From Flavobacterium panacagri (GTDB lineage Bacteria > Bacteroidota > Bacteroidia > Flavobacteriales > Flavobacteriaceae), in NCBI RefSeq assembly GCF_030378165.1, contig NZ_CP119766.1:1798001-1862000 (forward strand): a DNA stretch of 64,000 nt, given 5' to 3'. How positions within the stretch are numbered: position 1 is the first letter of the stretch; each line of letters begins with the position of its first letter. A model generated the notes under the pieces. That model saw only the letters and a list, made by a program, of their open reading frames with translations, did no database searches and was not told the origin of the DNA. Position numbers and translations under genes: made by a program. Of this stretch, positions 29,453 through 36,987 are shown in pieces.

Positions 29453-30328
29453 ATGAACCTAAATATAAATTTCAGAAAAAGTGTATACCTAATGCTAGTT
29501 TTAGCATTAGGCACACTAAATAGTTGCGATGATGATGCTAAAGAAAATCCTCTTGTAGCTACCAATATTGATGCTTCGTTTACGATCACTCCAGTTGAAG
29601 GAGCAATGAATACGTATCTTTTAACTGCTCAGACAAAAGGAGTTGTTTTCTCAAAATGGGATACTGGCGACGGGGCTTCAGTTGGAAAAATGAATCAAGT
29701 AATTTCTTTACCAGATGCAGGCACTTATACTATTACGCATACGGCTTATGGAGCTGGAGCTGCTACTGGAACCGCTTCTAAACAAATTGTTGTAGCACAG
29801 ACAGATCCTGCTAAAGGAAACTTAGTACAAGGAGGAACTTTTGCTACAGCTGCAGATCAAGCGAAATGGACAAGTGCAAAACTAAGCCCATCAGGAGCTG
29901 CTTTTTGGTCTTTTGGTACTAATGGTGCTACAATTTATTCGCCAGGAGGATGGGCTCAAGAAGGTATTTATCAGGCTATCGAAGTGGTAAAAGATAGAGA
30001 ATATACAATTGATATGACAGTTTCTTGTCCTAGTGGTTTAAAAGAAACTTTTTTTGAAGTATATGCAGGGACATCAGTACCTAAACCAGGCGTTGAGTAC
30101 AAAGATAATTTAGTGATGGGTATAGGTACTTGGGATGGTTGTGGAGTATCCAAGTTTTCAGGAAGATTATCTGGAGTTGGATGCAAGAAAAATGCGGCAA
30201 CTGATACAGTTTCGAATGTGGTTAAATTCTCTCAGAGTGGAACAGTATATCTTTTAATCAGATCTGGAAGTAACGCTACAGGTAATGAGCCAATTACCGT
30301 TACAAAGGTCGAATTTAGAGGAAAATAA
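29453..30328 (+). CDS. PUL surface lipoprotein with PKD-like and carbohydrate-binding-like domains
   Basis: A 291-residue lipoprotein (Cys 25, GTLNSC), last gene of module 2. Residues about 38-120 resemble a PKD domain (FTITPVEGAMNTY, FSKWDTGDG, PDAGTYTITHTAYG). Residues about 125-291 form a beta-sandwich-like region (NLVQGGTFATAADQAKWT, YQAIEVVKDREYTIDMTV, VTKVEFRGK) similar in layout to galactose-binding-fold carbohydrate-binding modules. No catalytic residues are apparent. By position it is a surface glycan-binding protein for the same substrate as the adjacent SusC/SusD. Domain names here are by eye. Confidence 0.72.
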   Translation: MNLNINFRKSVYLMLVLALGTLNSCDDDAKENPLVATNIDASFTITPVEGAMNTYLLTAQTKGVVFSKWDTGDGASVGKMNQVISLPDAGTYTITHTAYGAGAATGTASKQIVVAQTDPAKGNLVQGGTFATAADQAKWTSAKLSPSGAAFWSFGTNGATIYSPGGWAQEGIYQAIEVVKDREYTIDMTVSCPSGLKETFFEVYAGTSVPKPGVEYKDNLVMGIGTWDGCGVSKFSGRLSGVGCKKNAATDTVSNVVKFSQSGTVYLLIRSGSNATGNEPITVTKVEFRGK

Positions 30329-30332
30329 AGAG

Positions 30333-30358
30333 TTAAGTTTAAGTTTAAGTTTAAGTTT
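30333..30358 (+). repeat. Short tandem hexanucleotide repeat
   Basis: About four copies of TTAAGT directly after the stop codon of the module 2 lipoprotein and before its terminator hairpin. A shorter version of the same motif (AGTTTAAGTTAAGTTT) lies before the module 1 terminator near 23743. Confidence 0.6.
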
Positions 30359-30366
30359 GGTTGTAA

Positions 30367-30402
30367 AATAGCCCGTAATCATTATGAATATGGGCTATTT
30401 TT
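30367..30402 (+). terminator. Terminator of PUL module 2
   Basis: Stem AAATAGCCC with GGGCTATTT around a partly paired middle, followed by a short T run. It would reduce read-through into the glycoside hydrolase genes that begin at 30478. Confidence 0.75.
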
Positions 30403-30477
30403 AAATTCTTCAAAAGGATTAGAATCAGGTTTAGATTTCTCCAAAACTTCAATTAAAACTAAAATAATTGGAAGCGA

Positions 30478-31932
30478 ATGAAAAAAAATAGTCTAAAAAT
30501 TTTATGTCTTTTGTTTGCTGTTACTGCTTTTGCACAACAGCAAAAAACGAAAAAAGAATTTACAACCACTGGTAAAAAAGTAACAGTCTATACTACAGCA
30601 GAAAACTCAAAGTTAAGATTAACTACAACTGATAATGTAACTTTTTCTGCAGCAAAACAGCCTTTAGAAACAGAAACTTCAGTATTTGTTGAACCTGCTA
30701 AAAAGTTTCAGACTTTTATGGGAATTGGTGGTGCTATCACGGATGCTAGTGCCGAAATATTTGCTAAACTTTCAAAAGAAAAACAAGCAGAATTCTTAAA
30801 CGCTTATTACGATCAGCAAAAAGGAATCGGCTATTCTTTGCTAAGAACAACAATTCAAAGTTCCGATTTTAGCAGTGGAAGCTATTCTTATATCGAAGAA
30901 GGAGATAAAGAATTAAAAACGTTTTCTATTGATCATGACAGACAGTATCGAATTCCTTTGATAAAACAAGCCATTCAAAAAGCGGGAGGAAAACTAACTA
31001 CTTATGTAGCGCCATGGTCTCCAAATGCTTTTATGAAAAGCAATAAAAATGTACTAAAAGGCGGAACATTGCTTCCAGAATACTATCAGACTTGGGCAAA
31101 CTTTTACGCGAAATTCATTAAAGCATACGAAAAAGAAGGAATTCCAATTTGGGGAACTTCAACACAAAATGAACCAATGGCGGTTCAAACTTGGGAATCT
31201 TGTATTTATACCGCTGAAGCGGAAAGAGATTTTATTAAAAATTATCTTGGGCCAACTTTAAAAAAAGAGAATCTTGGAGATAAAAAAATCATCGTTTGGG
31301 ATCATAACCGCGATTTAATGAATTATCGTGCGAATGTAATCTATTCCGATCCCGAAGCATCAAAATATGTTTGGGGAATGGGATTTCACTGGTACGAAAC
31401 TTGGTCTGGCGGAGCGCCGATGTTTGATAATGTTGCCAAAGTAAATGAAGCATATCCCGATAAAAAATTAATGTTTACAGAAGGATGTATTGAGAAATTT
31501 GATGCGTCAAAATATCAATTTTGGGGTAATGCAGAACGTTATGGAATCAATATGATTAATGATTTTAATAATGGAACTGTAGCGTGGACAGACTGGAATA
31601 TTTTATTGGATCAAAATGGAGGTCCAAATCATGTTGGAAACTTTTGTTTTGCGCCAATTCACGCCGACACAACTACGGGCGAATTGATTTACACACCATC
31701 TTATTATTACATTGGGCATTTTTCAAAATTCATTCGTTTGAATGCAGTTAGAGTAAGTACAGCAACAAGCCGAAGCGCGTTATTAAGCACATCATTCTTA
31801 AATACTGACGGAACAATGGCAACTATTGTTATGAATCAGTCGGCAAACGAGCTTACTTATAGTTTGACTATTGGAGCTGAAAAAGCGGTAGTCAAAATTC
31901 CGCCAAGAGCTATACAAACTTTAGTCTACTAA
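30478..31932 (+). CDS. GH30 glycoside hydrolase (glucosylceramidase-like)
   Basis: Secreted retaining beta-glycosidase of 484 residues: signal peptide (1-19, TAFAQ) then a (beta/alpha)8 barrel with the flanking beta-domain typical of GH30. Acid/base E232 lies in STQNEPM and nucleophile E335 in FTEGCIE; GIGGAITDASAEIF at about 82-95 and YVAPWSPNAFMK are further family landmarks. It lacks a lipoprotein Cys, so unlike the other two GH30 proteins here it is probably periplasmic or soluble. It starts the enzyme part of the PUL, 31 nt before the next GH30. A role on beta-1,6- or beta-1,3-linked glucan is inference from the locus. Confidence 0.92.
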   Translation: MKKNSLKILCLLFAVTAFAQQQKTKKEFTTTGKKVTVYTTAENSKLRLTTTDNVTFSAAKQPLETETSVFVEPAKKFQTFMGIGGAITDASAEIFAKLSKEKQAEFLNAYYDQQKGIGYSLLRTTIQSSDFSSGSYSYIEEGDKELKTFSIDHDRQYRIPLIKQAIQKAGGKLTTYVAPWSPNAFMKSNKNVLKGGTLLPEYYQTWANFYAKFIKAYEKEGIPIWGTSTQNEPMAVQTWESCIYTAEAERDFIKNYLGPTLKKENLGDKKIIVWDHNRDLMNYRANVIYSDPEASKYVWGMGFHWYETWSGGAPMFDNVAKVNEAYPDKKLMFTEGCIEKFDASKYQFWGNAERYGINMINDFNNGTVAWTDWNILLDQNGGPNHVGNFCFAPIHADTTTGELIYTPSYYYIGHFSKFIRLNAVRVSTATSRSALLSTSFLNTDGTMATIVMNQSANELTYSLTIGAEKAVVKIPPRAIQTLVY

Positions 31933-31962
31933 ATAAGTAGCGCTAACCTAAAAACTAAAAAG

Positions 31963-33435
31963 ATGAAATTGAATATAAAAAACACAGTAAAAGCATTTTT
32001 CTTTATGGCAGCTGTATTGGCTCAGGTAAAATGCTCTTCTTCGAATGATGTTGTAGAGAATCCGCCAGTGCTAAACCCGCCAGTGGTAAATCCACCACCA
32101 ATAACCAATGATGTTGACTTTTGGCTGACAAAAGGAGACCAAAGTATTTTATTGGCAAAACAATCAGGAATATTAGGATTTGGAACTACAGTAAATGCAT
32201 ACAATACTATTGAAGTTAAAGAATCTCAGAAATATCAAACGGTTGATGGTTTTGGATATACTTTAACTGGTGGCAGTGTTGATGTAATCAATCAATTAAA
32301 TCCAACAAGAAGAAGCGCTCTTTTACAGGAATTATTTGGTTCCGGAGAAAATGCTATTGGAGTAAGTTACATCAGAATAAGTATTGGAGCTTCAGATTTG
32401 AATGCTGTACCATTTACATATAACGATCTTGCTACAGGCGAAACAGATTTGAATCTGGCTAAATTTAGTTTAGCAAAAGACAAAGATCTAATTGCAATGC
32501 TAAAAGAAATCCTAGCAATTAATCCTAAAATTCTAATCTTAGCAACACCTTGGTCTGCACCTCTTTGGATGAAAGATGTAAATAGTTTTAAAGGTGGAAA
32601 ACTAAAAACAGAGTATTATGATGTTTATGCCAAATATTTTGTAAAATACATACAGCAGATGAAAGCGGAAGGAATCACGATTGATGCCGTTACACCTCAA
32701 AATGAACCGCTTCATGATGGAAATAATCCAAGTATGTATATGTCGGCAGGAGATCAGGCAAATTTCATTAAAAATAGTTTAGGGCCATCGTTTAAAGCAG
32801 CAAGTTTAAATGTAAAAATTATAGCTTACGATCATAATTGCGATAATCCAAATTATCCAAAAACAATTTTAGCCGATACAGACGCTTTCCCTTACGTTGA
32901 CGGATCTGCATTTCATTTATATGCAGGAGATATCAGTGCTTTGCTTAATGTTTACAATTCTTACCCAACCAAGAATGTCTATTTCACAGAACAATGGACT
33001 TCATCAGAAGGGCAGTTTGCAGGTGATTTAAAATGGCACCTACGAAATGTGATCATCGGTTCAATGAGAAATTACAGTAAAAATGCATTAGAATGGAATG
33101 TAGCCAATAATGCAAGTTTTGGCCCTCATACAGATGGAGGCTGCACAATGTGTAAAGGTGCAATAACAATAACATCTGGTGATAGTTATCAGCGAAATGT
33201 AGCCTATTATATTATTGCGCATGCTTCGAAATTTGTTCCAATGGGTTCTGTTAGAATCGAAAGTAATTCGGGGGGAAATTTGCAAAATGTTGCTTTTCTA
33301 ACCCCTTCAGGAACAAAAGTTTTAATTGTTGAAAATGATGGAAACGCGGTAGAGAATTTCAATATTAAATTTAACGGAAAATGGGTGGCAACTTCACTAG
33401 AAGGCGGAGCTGTTGGAACTTATACTTGGAAATAG
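31963..33435 (+). CDS. GH30 glycoside hydrolase lipoprotein, probable endo-beta-1,6-glucanase
   Basis: A 490-residue lipoprotein (Cys 24, AQVKC) with a Pro-rich linker (NPPVLNPPVVNPPP, about 33-47) that would hold the enzyme away from the membrane. The GH30 barrel shows acid/base E248 (TPQNEPLHDGNNPSM) and nucleophile E343 (YFTEQWTS). The sequence type (QNEPLH...GNNPS) is the one seen in GH30 subfamily 3, whose characterised Bacteroidota members cleave beta-1,6-glucan. It is clearly paralogous to the GH30 at 35547, sharing for example IGSMRN-SKNAL and the C-terminal GGC-x2-CKGA cysteines. Probably acts at the cell surface before import. Confidence 0.92.
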   Translation: MKLNIKNTVKAFFFMAAVLAQVKCSSSNDVVENPPVLNPPVVNPPPITNDVDFWLTKGDQSILLAKQSGILGFGTTVNAYNTIEVKESQKYQTVDGFGYTLTGGSVDVINQLNPTRRSALLQELFGSGENAIGVSYIRISIGASDLNAVPFTYNDLATGETDLNLAKFSLAKDKDLIAMLKEILAINPKILILATPWSAPLWMKDVNSFKGGKLKTEYYDVYAKYFVKYIQQMKAEGITIDAVTPQNEPLHDGNNPSMYMSAGDQANFIKNSLGPSFKAASLNVKIIAYDHNCDNPNYPKTILADTDAFPYVDGSAFHLYAGDISALLNVYNSYPTKNVYFTEQWTSSEGQFAGDLKWHLRNVIIGSMRNYSKNALEWNVANNASFGPHTDGGCTMCKGAITITSGDSYQRNVAYYIIAHASKFVPMGSVRIESNSGGNLQNVAFLTPSGTKVLIVENDGNAVENFNIKFNGKWVATSLEGGAVGTYTWK

Positions 33436-33560
33436 AAATTTAATAAAAACAGTTTCAATTTGAACTATTTTGACATTGTTATGAACAAAACCAAAAAGTA
33501 GAAGAAATAATATTTATCTTGATAGTCAATTTATTAACTAAACCATTAAATAGATAAAAG

Positions 33561-34634
33561 ATGAAAATGATCAATCTTGTAAATAGAGCAGGAATGTTTA
33601 CACTAATATTGTTATTTGTATTTCAATCTTGTAGCAGCAGTAATGATTCAACTGATACTCCAGAAGTAGTTACTCCTGATAAAATTTCTCTTGAAGTTGA
33701 TATAATAGGAAAAACTGCAGCAATGCCGGATGGAGACGGAAGTGGAAAAATAAATTTGAAAATTACATCAGCAAATGCAAAATCGTATAAAATAAAAGTA
33801 AACAATGAAACAAAAGAGTTTACAGCCAATAATTTTACATATGAATTTACTGAGCCGGGAACTAAAACTTATATTATTGAAGTTACCGCTTTTGATGGTT
33901 TAAAATATACAAATGTCTCTACATCTGTAAACATTTTTGTAGCAAGAAAACTAATCTTTTCAGATGAATTTGATGTAAACGGTGCTCCAAATCCTGATAA
34001 ATGGGATTACAATACAGGAACTGGCGACGGCTGGGGAAATAATGAATTGCAATATTATACGAAACGTCCAGAAAATGTAATCGTAGAGAACGGAATCTTA
34101 AAAATTAAAGCCATTAGAGAGGATTATATGGGAAGCCAATTTACCTCGGCGAGAATTTTAACGAGAGGAAAATTTTCATTTAAATATGGAAGAGCAGAAA
34201 TACGCGCAAAACTCCCAGTTGGCGGAGGAACTTGGCCTGCATTTTGGCTTTTAGGAGATAATCTTGATACTGTAGGCTGGCCGGCTTGTGGTGAAATTGA
34301 TATTTTAGAATCAGTTGGGAATAATCCTAATGTAATTCATTCTTCACTGCACTCTCCAGGACGCTCAGGAAATACGCCGGATACAGCGACAACAACAAAC
34401 CCGACTTCAGCTACAGCTTATCATATTTATGCGGCCGAATGGAGTGCTGAAAGTATTAAGTTTTATGTAGACGATAATTTATTTTATACCTACAAAAACG
34501 CAGCGACAACACCATTCAATGCTAAATTTTTCGTGATTTTAAATTTTGCCATGGGAGGAAATTTTGGCGGAGCAGTTGATCCAAACTACAAAAGTTCGAC
34601 TTACGAAATTGATTATGTAAGAGTGTATAATTAA
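33561..34634 (+). CDS. GH16 endo-beta-1,3-glucanase (laminarinase-type) lipoprotein
   Basis: A 357-residue lipoprotein (Cys 24, FQSC). Residues about 40-128 form an Ig/PKD-like domain. The GH16 catalytic domain follows at about 130-357 with the motif E245-I-D247-I-L-E250 (nucleophile E245, acid/base E250). Laminarinase features include FSDEFD at the domain start, GWGNNELQYYT, SARILTRGKF, GGTWPAFWLLG and the end NFGGAVDPNYKSSTYEIDYVRVY. It would cleave internal beta-1,3-glucosidic bonds at the cell surface. A 125-bp gap precedes it, without a clear terminator. Confidence 0.94.
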   Translation: MKMINLVNRAGMFTLILLFVFQSCSSSNDSTDTPEVVTPDKISLEVDIIGKTAAMPDGDGSGKINLKITSANAKSYKIKVNNETKEFTANNFTYEFTEPGTKTYIIEVTAFDGLKYTNVSTSVNIFVARKLIFSDEFDVNGAPNPDKWDYNTGTGDGWGNNELQYYTKRPENVIVENGILKIKAIREDYMGSQFTSARILTRGKFSFKYGRAEIRAKLPVGGGTWPAFWLLGDNLDTVGWPACGEIDILESVGNNPNVIHSSLHSPGRSGNTPDTATTTNPTSATAYHIYAAEWSAESIKFYVDDNLFYTYKNAATTPFNAKFFVILNFAMGGNFGGAVDPNYKSSTYEIDYVRVYN

Positions 34635-34706
34635 CATAAGTTTTAAACAGATTTTTTTCTCTAAAGCATCGTAAAGACTAGCTTTACGGGATTAAAATTT
34701 TTAAAC

Positions 34707-35546
34707 ATGAAAAAGATAAACAAACTTCTTTTAGCATTATTATTCCTTTTAGCAGGAAATTCATTTTATGGTCAAAACCTAAAAATTATGACCTATAATA
34801 TCCGTCTGGATGTCGAATCTGATGGAGAAAATGCATGGCCAAAACGAAAGGATTATTTTAATGCGCAGATCGGTTTTTACAGTCCGGACATTTTTGGGGT
34901 TCAGGAAGCAACTCCAGGTCAGGTAACAGATATTGCATCGGCTCAGCCAAATTATAACCGATTTGGAGTAGGAAGAGAAGAAAACGGATTGGGAGAAGCT
35001 TGTACGATTTATTATAAAAAAGATCGTTTTAAAGTAGAACAATCTAATACTTTTTGGTTATCTGAAACTCCAGACGTTGTTTCTAGAGGATGGGATGCGG
35101 CTTGCAACAGAGTTTGTACCTACGGACTTTTTAAAGATTTAAAAACAAAGAAGACGTTTTGGGTTTTTAATCTTCACTTAGATCATATGGGAGAAGTAGC
35201 TCGAGTAAAAGGCGTACAGCTTGCTTTGTCTAAAATAGAAGCATTAAACACAAAAAAATATCCTGTTTTTTTAATGGGAGATTTTAACTCAGAACCAGAG
35301 ACAAAACAAATTGCAGCAATCAAAAACGTGATGAATGATACCAAAGATGTTTCTAAAGAAAAACCTTTTGGCCCATCAGGAACTTTTAATGATTTCAAAC
35401 ATAATGAGCCCGTAACATTATTATTAGATTACATTTTTGTATCCAAAAATAGCGGACTCACAATTCAAAAACACGCAGTGCTGAGTGATTCTAAAGATTT
35501 AAAATATCCATCGGATCATTTGCCTGTTTTAATAGAAATAGATTAA
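34707..35546 (+). CDS. Endonuclease/exonuclease/phosphatase-family secreted protein
   Basis: A 279-residue protein with a Sec signal (1-23, SFYGQ) and the complete EEP metal-dependent fold motifs: MTYNIRLD near 28-35, GVQEATP (metal-binding Glu), LHLDHMG, MGDFNSEPE and terminal SDHLPVLIEI. Export rules out a role on cytoplasmic DNA. Members of this family are found repeatedly in Bacteroidota glycan loci, but the reaction there is not one I can name; a phosphodiesterase or phosphatase acting on a decorated substrate is possible. A 7-bp hairpin (CGTAAAG/CTTTACG) precedes it at 34670-34688. The next gene's ATG follows its stop codon with no gap. Confidence 0.9.
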   Translation: MKKINKLLLALLFLLAGNSFYGQNLKIMTYNIRLDVESDGENAWPKRKDYFNAQIGFYSPDIFGVQEATPGQVTDIASAQPNYNRFGVGREENGLGEACTIYYKKDRFKVEQSNTFWLSETPDVVSRGWDAACNRVCTYGLFKDLKTKKTFWVFNLHLDHMGEVARVKGVQLALSKIEALNTKKYPVFLMGDFNSEPETKQIAAIKNVMNDTKDVSKEKPFGPSGTFNDFKHNEPVTLLLDYIFVSKNSGLTIQKHAVLSDSKDLKYPSDHLPVLIEID

Positions 35547-36974
35547 ATGAAAAACAACATCAACAAAAAACTTCAAATTCTGGTTTTACTGCCTTTAATT
35601 GCAATGCAGTTAAACTGTGGATCTTCAAAATATGTAACGGCTAATTCAGGAAAAGTTGAATCTTGGATTACTACTACAGATGAAACTTCAAAACTTAAAA
35701 AACAATCTGATTTAGTTTTTAGTTCAGAAACAAATTCAAATCAGACGATTGAGATAAATCCAGCAGAAAAATTCCAAACTATAGAAGGTTTCGGGTTTTC
35801 ATTAACAGGAGGAAGTGCTCAGGCAATTATAAAACTGGATAAACCAAAAAGAGAAGCATTGCTTCAGGAATTGTTTTCTAGAAAAGAGGATGCAATTGGT
35901 TTAAGTTATTTAAGATTGAGTATTGGAGCATCTGATTTGAATGAAAAAGTTTTTTCGTATGATGATATGCCGGAAGGACAAACCGATTTGAATCTGGAAC
36001 ACTTTAATCTTGGTCCAGATTTAAATGATGTTATTCCTGTTTTAAAAGAGATTTTAGCCATAAACCCAAAGATTAAAATTATGGGTTCTCCATGGTCCCC
36101 TCCAGTTTGGATGAAAGACAACGGAAGCTCAAAAGGAGGTAGTTTACAGCCGAAATATTATGAAGTATATGCGCAGTATTTTGTGAAATACATTCAGGCA
36201 ATGAAATCGCACGGAATTGTTATTGATGCTATTACGCCTCAAAACGAACCTCTGCATCCAGGAAATAATCCAAGTTTATTGATGTTGGCAGAACAGCAGG
36301 CAGATTTTATTGGAAATCATTTAGGTCCCGCTTTCGCGAAAGCAGGAATTAAAACCAAAATTATCGTTTACGACCACAATTGTAATAAACCGGAATATCC
36401 GTTAACGATTTTAAAAAATCCAAAAGCAAATCCGTTTGTGACAGGTTCTGCTTTTCACTTGTATGAAGGAGATATCAGTGCTTTAACAACAGTTCATAAT
36501 GCTTTTCCAAATAAAGATTTGTATTTTACCGAACAATATACGGGTTCTGGAAGCAATTTTGAAAACGATTTAAAGTGGAGTGTAAAAAATGTAGTAATTG
36601 GTTCCATGCGCAATTGGAGTAAAAATGCACTTTCATGGGGACTGGCAAATGATGAGTTTTACAAACCTTTCACGTCGGGAGGATGTTCGACCTGTAAAGG
36701 AGCTTTGATGATTGATCAGAATCAAAACATTAAAAGAGAAGTCGGATATTATATTATTGGACATGCCTCTAAATTCGTTCCAGAAGGTTCAGTGAGAATT
36801 GGAAGTAATATTGCAGGAAATCTTTATAATGTTGCTTTCAGAACGCCATCAGGACAAACTGTTTTAATTGTAGAAAATGATGGAGCTTCAGCAGAAACTT
36901 TTAATATTAAATACAACCAAAAACAAACTTCAACCTCACTAAACGCAGGTGCTGTTGCAACTTACGTTTGGTAA
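35547..36974 (+). CDS. GH30 glycoside hydrolase lipoprotein, second probable beta-1,6-glucanase
   Basis: A 475-residue lipoprotein (Cys 24, QLNC). Its start codon directly follows the TAA of the preceding gene (TAAATG), implying translational coupling. Acid/base E234 (TPQNEPLHPGNNPSL) and nucleophile E329 (YFTEQYTG) are in place. It shares most landmarks with the GH30 at 31963, including FGFSLTGGSAQ, LSIGASDLN, DISAL and the GGCSTCKGA cysteines, but lacks the Pro-rich linker. The pair probably arose by duplication with GH16 and the EEP gene lying between. They may differ in preferred chain length or branching. Confidence 0.92.
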   Translation: MKNNINKKLQILVLLPLIAMQLNCGSSKYVTANSGKVESWITTTDETSKLKKQSDLVFSSETNSNQTIEINPAEKFQTIEGFGFSLTGGSAQAIIKLDKPKREALLQELFSRKEDAIGLSYLRLSIGASDLNEKVFSYDDMPEGQTDLNLEHFNLGPDLNDVIPVLKEILAINPKIKIMGSPWSPPVWMKDNGSSKGGSLQPKYYEVYAQYFVKYIQAMKSHGIVIDAITPQNEPLHPGNNPSLLMLAEQQADFIGNHLGPAFAKAGIKTKIIVYDHNCNKPEYPLTILKNPKANPFVTGSAFHLYEGDISALTTVHNAFPNKDLYFTEQYTGSGSNFENDLKWSVKNVVIGSMRNWSKNALSWGLANDEFYKPFTSGGCSTCKGALMIDQNQNIKREVGYYIIGHASKFVPEGSVRIGSNIAGNLYNVAFRTPSGQTVLIVENDGASAETFNIKYNQKQTSTSLNAGAVATYVW

Positions 36975-36987
36975 ACAATTTAAACTT

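Noticed and set aside
30333..30358. Tandem hexamer as a possible phase-variation tract
   Set aside because: It lies after a stop codon and before a terminator, so changes in copy number would not shift a reading frame or promoter spacing.
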